Assembly (NCBI GenBank): GCA_002367235.1
Contig: DFBC01000127.1
Location: 624-10,552, forward strand
DNA: 9,929 nucleotides
Reading direction: 5' to 3'
Source of the DNA: Cellvibrionales bacterium UBA3090
GTDB taxonomy: Bacteria > Pseudomonadota > Gammaproteobacteria > Pseudomonadales > Porticoccaceae
Part shown: piece by piece, positions 1-6,109 of the stretch
Position numbering within the stretch: the first letter of the stretch is position 1
Layout: each line of letters opens with the position of its first letter
Notes under the pieces: generated by a model
Told to the model about the DNA's origin: nothing
What the model saw: the letters and a program-made list of their open reading frames with translations, nothing else
The model's database searches: none
Program-made: the position numbers and the translations under genes

Positions 1-585
1 AACTGCCCCGATTAATGCCAGCATCATGTCCCACTGGGCGTCCCAGACATCACCTTGTGTCCCTAGAAAGTCCAGCGTCCCGTCACCACCAATGACCGCA
101 GTCCACCACTCCAGCAGCTCATAGAAAGCACTAAACGCCAGACAGAAACAGGTGGCCAGAAAAAACAACCAACCTTTAGCTCGTCGGTCTGACAACGGGT
201 CGCCGCTGGCTCTATTCAAAACCTGCTTACGCCATAAAATCTCACGGGCCAAAATAGCGGGAATAAATCCCTGAGCGAGATGACCAATCCGGTCGTAGTT
301 ATTGCGAGAAAACTCAAACCAATCCTGCATCCAAAGCCCCAGCGGCACTCGCGCATAGCTATAGTGTGCGCCCACCACCAAAATAATGGCGTGAACAAAC
401 ACCAGATAATAACTCAACCGAGTAAGTGGAAAACTGATCCGGGTATACCAAAGCACAGGCAGGGCAATAATGACGGGGAGCGCTTCCAACCACCAGGTTG
501 CCCGATCGTATGGCTCAACCCACGACCAAGCCATCACGGCCACCAACACGATCAGCAGCACCACAAGTTCTTTGTTATTTGTCAC
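1..585 (-). CDS. yjdF: YjdF/DUF2238 family inner-membrane protein, C-terminus cut by window edge
   Basis: Reading leftward from a GTG at 585-583, the frame stays open to the window edge and gives 195 residues; the stop lies outside. I recognise the DUF2238 (YjdF-like) family from NNYDRIGHLAQGF (about residues 95-107), FYELLEWW (154-161) and GTQGDVWDAQWDM (175-187). Hydrophobic segments lie near residues 7-22, 36-48, 58-73, 103-115 and 138-153, so this is a polytopic membrane protein. The family is usually a little over 200 residues, so only the tail should be missing. GTG is chosen because the codon just upstream is an in-frame TGA, and GGGAG (592-596) sits 6 nt away. The ATG that overlaps this TGA is in another frame and stops after four codons. 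The gene follows ubiX by 51 nt and probably closes the mpl-ubiX operon. The biochemical role of the family is not known to me; conserved His, Asp and Glu residues in the motifs could hint at metal binding or catalysis, which is inference. Confidence 0.85.
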   Translation of the reverse strand, partial: MTNNKELVVLLIVLVAVMAWSWVEPYDRATWWLEALPVIIALPVLWYTRISFPLTRLSYYLVFVHAIILVVGAHYSYARVPLGLWMQDWFEFSRNNYDRIGHLAQGFIPAILAREILWRKQVLNRASGDPLSDRRAKGWLFFLATCFCLAFSAFYELLEWWTAVIGGDGTLDFLGTQGDVWDAQWDMMLALIGAV

Positions 586-591
586 TCATGA

Positions 592-596
592 CTCCC
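592..596 (-). promoter_or_regulatory. Ribosome binding site for the GTG-started YjdF-like gene
   Basis: On the minus strand GGGAG lies 6 nt upstream of the GTG at 585-583. It is the only good Shine-Dalgarno match here and it supports GTG as the start. Confidence 0.6.
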
Positions 597-636
597 GATG
601 CCAAATACTCCCGGAATAAATAGAGGTAGAAACTGG

Positions 637-1245
637 CTAGCTCCCCCAGCGAGGCAACAGGCTTTGCTCAATGCCCAGATGATCGAGAATCCGTGCCACA
701 ACAAAATCCACCAGGTCATCAATGGTCTGAGGGGCTTGGTAAAACCCGGGCATAGCCGGCAACACCGTGACGCCCAGCCGGGCCAGCTTCAACATATTTT
801 CGAGATGGATTTCTGATAATGGCGTTTCTCGAGGCACCACGATCAGTTGACCCTTTTCCTTGATGGCCACATCGGCAGCACGCTCAATCAGGTTGTTGCT
901 GGCACCACATGCGATCGCCGATAGCGTACCGCCACTGGCGGGGCATATCACCATTGAACCGGGACAACCTGAGCCGGAAGCTACCGAGGAAAACCAGTCC
1001 CGGGAGCTGTTGACCTCTATCTGCCCCGGTTCGGCATCAAAATTCAGCAGTAGAAAATCTTCGAGTTCGTCGTCGCCGGGCAATTCCAGCTCGGTTTCTG
1101 TATCGACGACCACCCGAGCAGCTTCCGAGATCAAAAACTGAATCTGGCAGTTGGCCTGCACCAGACAGTCCAGCAGCCTAAGGCCATATTGAGCGCCAGA
1201 GGCACCCGTCATCGCCAGCGTTATCCTGCGATCAAAATTAGCCAT
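637..1245 (-). CDS. ubiX: Flavin prenyltransferase UbiX
   Basis: UbiX joins a dimethylallyl group to reduced FMN, making the prenylated FMN cofactor that the UbiD decarboxylase needs in ubiquinone synthesis. It is a cytoplasmic flavoprotein, normally a dodecamer. The 202-residue product is of normal family length. Visible marks are the N-terminal flavin-binding segment MTGASGAQYGLRLL (12-25), the central ICPASGGTLSAIACGASNNLI (100-120), and the C-terminal block VVPRETPLSEIHLENMLKL (136-154) followed by PAMPGFY (163-169). The start codon lies inside the end of mpl: the two genes share 8 nt (ATGGCTAA). A strong GGAGG (1255-1259) lies 9 nt upstream within mpl codons, so translational coupling is likely. 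UbiX is not linked to ubiD in this window. The acidic stretch at residues 48-64 is a little richer in Glu/Asp than the copies I remember but looks like ordinary variation. Confidence 0.95.
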   Translation of the reverse strand: MANFDRRITLAMTGASGAQYGLRLLDCLVQANCQIQFLISEAARVVVDTETELELPGDDELEDFLLLNFDAEPGQIEVNSSRDWFSSVASGSGCPGSMVICPASGGTLSAIACGASNNLIERAADVAIKEKGQLIVVPRETPLSEIHLENMLKLARLGVTVLPAMPGFYQAPQTIDDLVDFVVARILDHLGIEQSLLPRWGS

Positions 1246-2602
1246 TGGCTCGCGCCTCCAACGCTTTTACCAGCTTGCCGTGAAAACCGGAAAATCCGCC
1301 GTTACTCATAATGACGATATGCGCCTGATTTCCAGCTTGTTCCAGTGTGCGATCCACCAGAGTTTCAATATCGTCCAGCACCTCGGCGGGAACTGGGCCA
1401 GCACCCACCACCTCGGATAACGACCAATCGATATTATCGGGCTGAAACCACAACACCTGATCGGCCAGTTGAGTGGATGCAGCCAGTTGGTCTTTGTGAA
1501 TGCCCAGCTTCATAGTATTGGAGCGTGGCTCAATGACCGCAATAATTTTCTCGGCACCCACCTTGTTACGCAAACCTTGCAGCGTTGTCGCAATAGCCGT
1601 TGGGTGGTGGGCAAAATCATCGTAAACCGATACGCCATTTATGGCTGCCAGCTTTTCCATGCGACGCTTCACCCCAAGGAATTGGCAAAGCGCTTCACAG
1701 GCCACCACCGGTTTCACCCCCACATGCCGAGCGGCCGCAATAGCCGCCAAGCCATTTGCCGCATTGTGCACCCCGGTTTGCCCCCAGCGTACCGTGCCCT
1801 GTCGTTCGCCCTGAAAACTTACAGCGAAAGCCGAACCGTCCTGTTCTATGAGGGTCATGGCCCAATCGCCTTGATCACCCAGTGACTGCAGCTCTGACCA
1901 ACAGCCTCGATCCAGAACCTGCTGAATGTTGGCATCACCCGCGGGTGCCACAATCATCCCGCTCCCGGGAATAGTCCGCACGAAGTGATGAAACTGGGTT
2001 TGAATTGCATGGAGGTCGGCAAAAATATCCGCGTGATCAAATTCCAGATTATTAAGAATCGCCGTGCGGGGGCGATAGTGAACAAACTTGGAGCGCTTAT
2101 CGAAAAAAGCACTGTCATACTCGTCGGCTTCCACCACAAAAAATGGTGAGTCACCCAAACGAGCCGACACATCAAAGTTACTCGGCACACCGCCAATCAG
2201 AAACCCCGGTTTCATACCGGCATATTCAAGGATCCAGGCCAACATACTGGAGGTCGTGGTTTTTCCATGGGTGCCCGCCACCGCCAGCACCCACCGCTCT
2301 CTCAAAAAATAGTCCCCCAACCACTGGGGGCCAGAAGTATAGGGAATACGATTATCCAATACATATTCCACGGCGGGGTTGCCGCGAGACAGGGCATTAC
2401 CAATAACGACCAAATCGGGCATCGGGTTGAATTGTGCGGGGTCGTAGCCCTCGGTCAATTCAATGCCGGCTTTTTCCAGCTGCGTACTCATGGGTGGATA
2501 AACATTCGTATCACTGCCCGACACCTGATGTCCTGAGGCCTTGGCCAGTTGAGCCAACGACCCCATAAAAGTGCCGCAAATACCTAAAATATGAATATGC
2601 AT
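1238..2602 (-). CDS. mpl: UDP-MurNAc:L-alanyl-gamma-D-glutamyl-meso-DAP ligase (murein tripeptide ligase)
   Basis: Mpl attaches the recycled tripeptide L-Ala-gamma-D-Glu-meso-DAP to UDP-MurNAc using ATP, returning cell-wall peptide to peptidoglycan synthesis in the cytoplasm. The 454-residue length fits the family. The order of motifs is that of Mur ligases: an N-terminal Rossmann-like segment with HILGICGTFMGSLAQLA (4-20) and SGSDTNVYPPMS (28-39); the ATP-binding loop AGTHGKTTT (109-117); EADEYDSAFFDKRSKF (158-173), including the acidic metal/substrate residues and the lysine region that is carbamylated in Mur ligases; a central HNAANGLAA (279-287); and C-terminal YDDFAHHPTA (327-336) and EPRSNTMK (358-365). 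EYDSAFFDKRSKF and CGTFMG point to Mpl rather than MurC. No strong Shine-Dalgarno is visible upstream of the ATG. The gene is first in a leftward operon with ubiX and the YjdF-like gene. Confidence 0.95.
   Translation of the reverse strand: MHIHILGICGTFMGSLAQLAKASGHQVSGSDTNVYPPMSTQLEKAGIELTEGYDPAQFNPMPDLVVIGNALSRGNPAVEYVLDNRIPYTSGPQWLGDYFLRERWVLAVAGTHGKTTTSSMLAWILEYAGMKPGFLIGGVPSNFDVSARLGDSPFFVVEADEYDSAFFDKRSKFVHYRPRTAILNNLEFDHADIFADLHAIQTQFHHFVRTIPGSGMIVAPAGDANIQQVLDRGCWSELQSLGDQGDWAMTLIEQDGSAFAVSFQGERQGTVRWGQTGVHNAANGLAAIAAARHVGVKPVVACEALCQFLGVKRRMEKLAAINGVSVYDDFAHHPTAIATTLQGLRNKVGAEKIIAVIEPRSNTMKLGIHKDQLAASTQLADQVLWFQPDNIDWSLSEVVGAGPVPAEVLDDIETLVDRTLEQAGNQAHIVIMSNGGFSGFHGKLVKALEARANG
1255..1259 (-). 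promoter_or_regulatory. Ribosome binding site of ubiX inside mpl
   Basis: GGAGG on the minus strand, 9 nt upstream of the ubiX ATG, lies within the last codons of mpl. Together with the 8-nt gene overlap it fixes the ubiX start and suggests coupled translation. Confidence 0.6.
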
Positions 2603-2695
2603 ATTGTCATTAATGCCCTGTTCGAGCTGTTCCTTTAATAATCCGGAATCTTACCACCCACCCCGCTTCGCCAGGCAGAGGGACGCGCCGGGAAT

Positions 2696-2723
2696 AACAT
2701 AGCCTAATTTCACCACCATGCAA
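2696..2723 (-). promoter_or_regulatory. Possible sigma70-type promoter for mpl-ubiX operon
   Basis: On the minus strand TTGCAT (2718-2723) and TATGTT (2696-2701) are separated by 16 nt, matching the sigma70 consensus at 3/6 and 4/6 positions. The leader to the mpl ATG would be about 85 nt. The match is weak and chance is possible. The rest of the 237-bp divergent spacer 2603-2839 shows no clear riboswitch, repeat or small ORF. Confidence 0.22.
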
Positions 2724-2772
2724 CCTTTGGTTTTTAAAATGGCTCGGCCAGGTACGCGGAAATGACATAAAA

Positions 2773-2801
2773 ATGAAATCTATAACACTTTCCAGTATGA
2801 T
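2773..2801 (+). promoter_or_regulatory. Possible sigma70-type promoter for the phosphofructokinase gene
   Basis: ATGAAA (2773-2778) and TATGAT (2796-2801) with a 17-nt spacer match the sigma70 consensus at 4/6 and 5/6 positions. The start would lie about 30 nt upstream of the ATG at 2840. A modest GGGA (2829-2832) sits 7 nt before that ATG. Confidence 0.35.
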
Positions 2802-2839
2802 TCGCGCTCTTAAAAAAGGGCGGTAATTCGGGAATCACT

Positions 2840-4117
2840 ATGCCTAGCAACACAGAGCCAAAAAAGAACGCTTTTTATGCCCAGTCCGGTGGCGTAACTG
2901 CAGTTATTAATGCCAGCGCCTGTGGCGTAATAGAAGCAGCACGTGAGAACAAAGATAAAATTGGCAAAGTCTATGCCGGTCGCAACGGCATTATCGGTGC
3001 TCTGCGGGAAGACTTGATCGACACGAGCAAAGAATCAGCCAGTGCCATTGCCGCTCTGCGTCATACCCCCTCCGGAGCCTTCGGATCATGTCGCTATAAA
3101 CTGAAAAGTTTCGAAGAGAACAATGAAGAATACGAACGTCTGATCGATGTTTTCAAGGCACACAATATTGGCTATTTCTTCTATAACGGTGGCGGTGATT
3201 CTGCTGACACATGCCTGAAAGTTTCTCAGCTATCGAAACAGATGGGCTATCCCATTCAGGCGATCCATATCCCCAAAACCGTCGACAATGATTTACCTTA
3301 TACCGACAACTGCCCGGGCTTTGGCTCGGTAGCCAAGTACGTCGCCGTGTCGACCAAGGAAGCCAGTCTCGATATCGCCTCCATGTGTGAATCATCCACC
3401 AAGGTATTTATTCTCGAGGTCATGGGTCGCCATGCCGGTTGGATTGCGGCAGCCAGTGCGCTGGCCGCCGAAAAAGCAGGGGATCCACCCCATATCATCC
3501 TGTTTCCGGAAATACCCTTTATACGGGAAGATTTTATTAGCCGGGTCGAGAAAGTGGTTGCGCAACATGGTTACTGTGTCGTCGTCGCCTCGGAGGGTGC
3601 TCAATACCCCGATGGCGCCCTGATCTCAGGCTCCATGAATAAAGACGCCTTTGGCCACCATCAACTCGGTGGCGTAGCACCCACCTTGGCCAGCATGGTA
3701 AAACATGCACTTGGCTATAAATACCACTGGGCATTAGCCGACTACCTGCAACGTTCTGCCCGTCATATCGCCTCGGCTACCGATGTAGAGCAAGCCTATG
3801 CTGTGGGGCGCGCCGCTGTAGATTACGCCCTCGATGGGAAAAACTCAGTGATGGTGACCATTGACCGGAAAGACACAAAAAACTACGCCTGGAGCCTCGG
3901 TGAGGCACCTTTGGACAAAGTCGCCAACAAAGAAAAAATGATGCCCCGGAGTTTTATTACCCGGGACGGCTACGGTATTACGCAGAAAGCGCGCGACTAC
4001 CTGTCACCGTTAATTCAGGGTGAGGATTACCCGCCCTATAAAAATGGCATCCCTCAGTATGTTGAACTTGCCAAAATACCCGTAGAGAAAAAACTAAATA
4101 CCCCCTTTGACGTTTAG
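2840..4117 (+). CDS. pfp: Pyrophosphate-dependent 6-phosphofructokinase (PPi-PFK)
   Basis: This enzyme interconverts fructose 6-phosphate plus PPi with fructose 1,6-bisphosphate plus phosphate, a near-equilibrium step usable in both glycolysis and gluconeogenesis. The 425 residues are longer than ATP-dependent PfkA (about 320) and fit the longer PPi-type proteins. Motifs in order: the N-terminal phosphate-binding segment AQSGGVTAVINAS (14-26); GGGDSADT (117-124), with Asp120 near the position that is Gly in ATP enzymes and Asp in PPi enzymes; PKTVDNDL (145-152), whose Lys146 replaces the Gly of ATP-type PGTIDND and whose aspartates include the catalytic base; MGRHAGW (195-201) for sugar-phosphate binding; and LFPEIPF (221-227). 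The Asp plus Lys pair is the known signature of PPi use, so the donor assignment is well founded but not measured. The gene appears monocistronic, divergent from mpl and convergent with dtd. A family member using ATP cannot be fully excluded. Confidence 0.92.
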   Translation: MPSNTEPKKNAFYAQSGGVTAVINASACGVIEAARENKDKIGKVYAGRNGIIGALREDLIDTSKESASAIAALRHTPSGAFGSCRYKLKSFEENNEEYERLIDVFKAHNIGYFFYNGGGDSADTCLKVSQLSKQMGYPIQAIHIPKTVDNDLPYTDNCPGFGSVAKYVAVSTKEASLDIASMCESSTKVFILEVMGRHAGWIAAASALAAEKAGDPPHIILFPEIPFIREDFISRVEKVVAQHGYCVVVASEGAQYPDGALISGSMNKDAFGHHQLGGVAPTLASMVKHALGYKYHWALADYLQRSARHIASATDVEQAYAVGRAAVDYALDGKNSVMVTIDRKDTKNYAWSLGEAPLDKVANKEKMMPRSFITRDGYGITQKARDYLSPLIQGEDYPPYKNGIPQYVELAKIPVEKKLNTPFDV

Positions 4118-4127
4118 GTCATAGCCT

Positions 4128-4172
4128 CCCATCCAGATTTAAGCATTCATCGGAGTGTTTAAGTCTGGAGGG
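4128..4172. terminator. Long hairpin between convergent genes, possible bidirectional terminator without U-tract
   Basis: The arms TCCAGATTTAAGCATTC (4132-4148) and GAGTGTTTAAGTCTGGA (4153-4169) pair over 17 positions with three G-T wobbles around a 4-nt loop ATCG. CCC/GGG can add three more pairs past a bulged A. It begins 10 nt after the phosphofructokinase stop codon and is downstream of dtd on the other strand. Neither side has the run of T expected of an intrinsic terminator, so it could instead be an mRNA 3'-end stabiliser or a Rho-assisted stop. Confidence 0.5.
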
Positions 4173-4224
4173 TACTCTTGAAGGTAATCTTGAAGGTCCT
4201 TTGGAAGACAGCCCGGAAGGTTCT
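4165..4224. repeat. Five-unit degenerate 12-bp tandem repeat in the pfp-dtd spacer
   Basis: Five consecutive 12-nt units start at 4165, 4177, 4189, 4201 and 4213. Units two and three share CTTGAAGGT, unit one is CTGGAGGGT, and units four and five have diverged (TTGGAAGAC, CCGGAAGGT). Unit one overlaps the right arm of the neighbouring hairpin. Read on the plus strand in one frame the units give LEGT, LEGN, LEGP, LEDS and PEGS, but that frame (open 4111-4359) has no ATG, so it is most likely non-coding. Confidence 0.55.
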
Positions 4225-4244
4225 GTTGACCGCCAGCAGAGCCG

Positions 4245-4682
4245 TTATCCCTCGAGCATAAAAGTCACCGGGCCGTCATTACACAGGGTCACCTGCATAT
4301 CCGCACCAAAACTTCCCGTCGCCACAGCGGGAAATGCCTGTTTGGCCCGATCGACAAAGTAGTCGTATAAGTTTTCTGCCAGCAGTGGAGGCGCGGAGGC
4401 GGTAAAACTTGGTCTCAATCCCTTTTTCGTATCGGCAGCCAACGTAAATTGGGGAACAATCAACAAGCCACCACCAGCCTGCTGCACATTGAGATTCATT
4501 TTTCCCTCATCGTCAGGGAATATCCGGTAATGGAGTACTTTGTGTAAGAGCTTGTCCGCGGAACACTCAACATCCGCCTTCTGCACCCCGAGTAACAGCA
4601 AAATACCCCTATCAATGGCACCAATAGTCACGCCATCGACATCGACTTTTGCATGGCTAACACGCTGAATCAAACCTAACAT
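4245..4682 (-). CDS. dtd: D-aminoacyl-tRNA deacylase
   Basis: Dtd hydrolyses D-amino acids (and glycine) mischarged onto tRNA, recycling the tRNA and keeping D-residues out of proteins. It is a small cytoplasmic homodimer. The 145-residue length is exactly that of the family. Visible family blocks are LIQRVSHAKV (4-13), FPDDEGKMNLN (55-65), PQFTLAADTKKGLRPSF (77-93), LYDYFVDRAK (105-114) and FGADMQVTLCNDGPVTF (125-141). The GPVT segment (137-140) holds the cis Gly-Pro pair used for chiral selection. The first key motif reads PQFTL, where E. coli has SQFTL; Thr80 is retained. The gene begins 7 nt after the stop of the hydroxyacid dehydrogenase, so the two are probably co-transcribed. AGGAG (4695-4699) lies 12 nt upstream of the ATG, a longer than usual spacing, and lies just upstream of the previous gene's stop codon. 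Confidence 0.95.
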   Translation of the reverse strand: MLGLIQRVSHAKVDVDGVTIGAIDRGILLLLGVQKADVECSADKLLHKVLHYRIFPDDEGKMNLNVQQAGGGLLIVPQFTLAADTKKGLRPSFTASAPPLLAENLYDYFVDRAKQAFPAVATGSFGADMQVTLCNDGPVTFMLEG

Positions 4683-4689
4683 CGCAGCA

Positions 4690-5649
4690 TTAAACTCCTA
4701 CTCTATTGCGGGGTTTCCCCACCAGAAAAGCCTCTATATTCTCGGCCACCTGATGGATCAGCCGTTCACGGGACTCTCTGGCAACCCAGGCACTGTGAGG
4801 CGTTACAATCAAATTCGGTAGTTCAGGGTTCAACAAGGGGTTCCCGTTGACCGGCGGTTCCTCCGACAACACATCGACCCCGGCACCACCAATAACCCCG
4901 TCTTCCAATGCCTCGGCCAGGGCCTGCTCATCGACGATGCCGCCTCGGGCACAGTTCACCAGAAACGCCGTCTTTTTCATCATGGCCAACTCGCGGCGCC
5001 CAAAAAGATTGCGGGTTTCCTCCGTGAGAGGACAGTGCAAACTGATGACGTCGGCCTCTCTCAGCATGCTATCAAAAGGTACCCGGTCAATCTTATCGCC
5101 ATGACGCCAGGGGAGAGAAGCCACTTGCAGCGTCATACCCAATGCCCGGCCGACCTCGGCTACACCGCGACCCAATTGACCGTAGCCCACAATACCCAAG
5201 GTCTTCCCGGCCAGTTCACGAACCGGAAAATCCTGCAAGCAGAAAAAGGGACTTGCGGCCCAACGTCCATCGAGTGCCGCCACATTGTAATCCGGCAACC
5301 TCGTCGCCAAGGCCAGAATCAGCGCCCAGGTATGCTGCACTACCGATGCCGATCCGTAGCCCACAACATTACTGACAACCACATTACCCACACGCGCAGC
5401 GTCGAGATCGATAACATTGGTTCCCGTCGCCAACACACCGATATAACGAAGTGCGGGAGCTGCTGCCAATTCATTTTGACCAATGGGTGCTTTATTGGTC
5501 AGGACTATTTCGGCACCGGCTATTCGTTCGGCAACCTGCTCTGGCCGACAAGTGCCATAAATACACCACTCTATTGGCAACCCGGTAATGGGCCCAAGAT
5601 CGATACCATCGGAACCCAGACTATCTGCATCGAGAATTACGCCTTTCAT
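4690..5649 (-). CDS. D-isomer-specific 2-hydroxyacid dehydrogenase, glycerate dehydrogenase/hydroxypyruvate reductase-like
   Basis: The enzyme is expected to interconvert a 2-oxoacid and a D-2-hydroxyacid with NAD(P)H in the cytoplasm; hydroxypyruvate/glycerate is the most likely pair by resemblance, but this is inference. The 319 residues have the standard two-part layout: a catalytic domain split at both ends around a Rossmann domain with GYGQLG (155-160). The catalytic set is complete: Arg235 in NCARGGIVDEQALAEAL (232-248), Glu264 in GAGVDVLSEEPP (255-266) and His285 in TPHSAW (283-288). NPLL (270-273) is also family-typical. After the second Rossmann strand (LQVASLP, 174-180) there is no Asp/Glu where NAD-specific members usually have one, so NADP(H) use is possible. 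It is first in a leftward pair with dtd and divergent from the CxxC gene. No strong promoter is visible in the 79-bp spacer. Phosphoglycerate dehydrogenase SerA is less likely because the C-terminal regulatory domain is absent. Confidence 0.88.
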   Translation of the reverse strand: MKGVILDADSLGSDGIDLGPITGLPIEWCIYGTCRPEQVAERIAGAEIVLTNKAPIGQNELAAAPALRYIGVLATGTNVIDLDAARVGNVVVSNVVGYGSASVVQHTWALILALATRLPDYNVAALDGRWAASPFFCLQDFPVRELAGKTLGIVGYGQLGRGVAEVGRALGMTLQVASLPWRHGDKIDRVPFDSMLREADVISLHCPLTEETRNLFGRRELAMMKKTAFLVNCARGGIVDEQALAEALEDGVIGGAGVDVLSEEPPVNGNPLLNPELPNLIVTPHSAWVARESRERLIHQVAENIEAFLVGKPRNRVGV

Positions 5650-5728
5650 ATTTTTTTCCCGGAAGCTATCTTGGAGGCCGTTAAGCCCGAAATTATTTCA
5701 TCAAAACCACAACTAAGAAGTGTAACCC

Positions 5729-6010
5729 ATGTCGTCAAAACCCCGAATCGCCATCCACTATTGTCCCCGCTGTCATTGGTTGTTGCGCTCTGCCTGGCTG
5801 GCACAGGAATTACTCACCACCTTTGCCGACGATCTGGCTGAGGTCGCACTGAAGCCGGCGGAAACAAGTGGCACCTTTATCATCACCCTGGACGACCACG
5901 TCATCTGGGAACGCGTGCAGGACGGCGGCTTCCCCGAAGCAAAAGTACTAAAACAACGGGTGCGAGACCACATAGATCCCGACCGAACCTTAGGCCATAT
6001 CGACCGTTAA
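5729..6010 (+). CDS. SelT/SelW/SelH (Rdx) family CxxC thioredoxin-like protein, cysteine form
   Basis: The 93-residue product has the family layout: a first beta strand followed at once by a redox motif, IAIHYCPRCHWLLRSAWLAQELL (7-29), with Cys12 and Cys15 forming CPRC, then FADDLAEVAL (33-42), the SGTFIITLDDHVIWER segment (47-62), and the C-terminal FPEAKVLKQRVRDHIDP (68-84). In eukaryotic SelW the second Cys position is selenocysteine; here both are ordinary TGT/TGC codons and there is no internal TGA. The family is thought to act as small thiol-disulfide oxidoreductases, but the bacterial members' substrates are not established. There is no signal peptide, so it should be cytoplasmic. The Shine-Dalgarno is poor (AAGAAG, 5715-5720). 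It is divergent from the dehydrogenase and 99 nt upstream of the exporter; co-transcription with the exporter is possible but not shown. Confidence 0.85.
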   Translation: MSSKPRIAIHYCPRCHWLLRSAWLAQELLTTFADDLAEVALKPAETSGTFIITLDDHVIWERVQDGGFPEAKVLKQRVRDHIDPDRTLGHIDR

Positions 6011-6066
6011 ATTACTCAAAGAACAGGGTCAATTCACCGGTATGGTGCTGGCCTCTTCTCTTCTGT

Positions 6067-6087
6067 CATAATGCGCGACTTCATAAT
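6067..6087 (+). promoter_or_regulatory. Paired CATAAT elements upstream of the exporter, possible -10 sites
   Basis: CATAAT occurs at 6067-6072 and 6082-6087, each a 5/6 match to a -10 box, 15 nt apart. Neither has a convincing -35 element, so this is tentative. A good Shine-Dalgarno AGAGGG (6096-6101) follows, 8 nt before the exporter ATG. Confidence 0.2.
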
Positions 6088-6109
6088 AAAAAATTAGAGG
6101 GTTAACTAG

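Noticed and set aside
280..591. 103-codon plus-strand frame at the left end
   Set aside because: It lies antisense to the YjdF-like gene, whose family motifs are unmistakable on the other strand.
4111..4359. Possible small protein with LEGx repeats between pfp and dtd
   Set aside because: The frame has no ATG, no Shine-Dalgarno, and runs into the antisense of dtd. I keep the DNA repeat as a finding but not a gene.
5650..5728. TTGGAG ... TTATTT as a promoter for the CxxC gene
   Set aside because: Only half the consensus bases match in each box; not distinguishable from chance in this short spacer.
5762..5775. Selenocysteine in the SelT/W/H-like protein
   Set aside because: Both motif positions are plain Cys codons (TGT and TGC) and there is no in-frame TGA.
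5035..5841. Long open frame of 268 codons on the plus strand across the hydroxyacid dehydrogenase
   Set aside because: It is antisense to a clearly conserved gene and runs over both the dehydrogenase start and the CxxC gene. Its protein is low in recognisable motifs and rich in His/Pro/Arg, as expected of a shadow frame.
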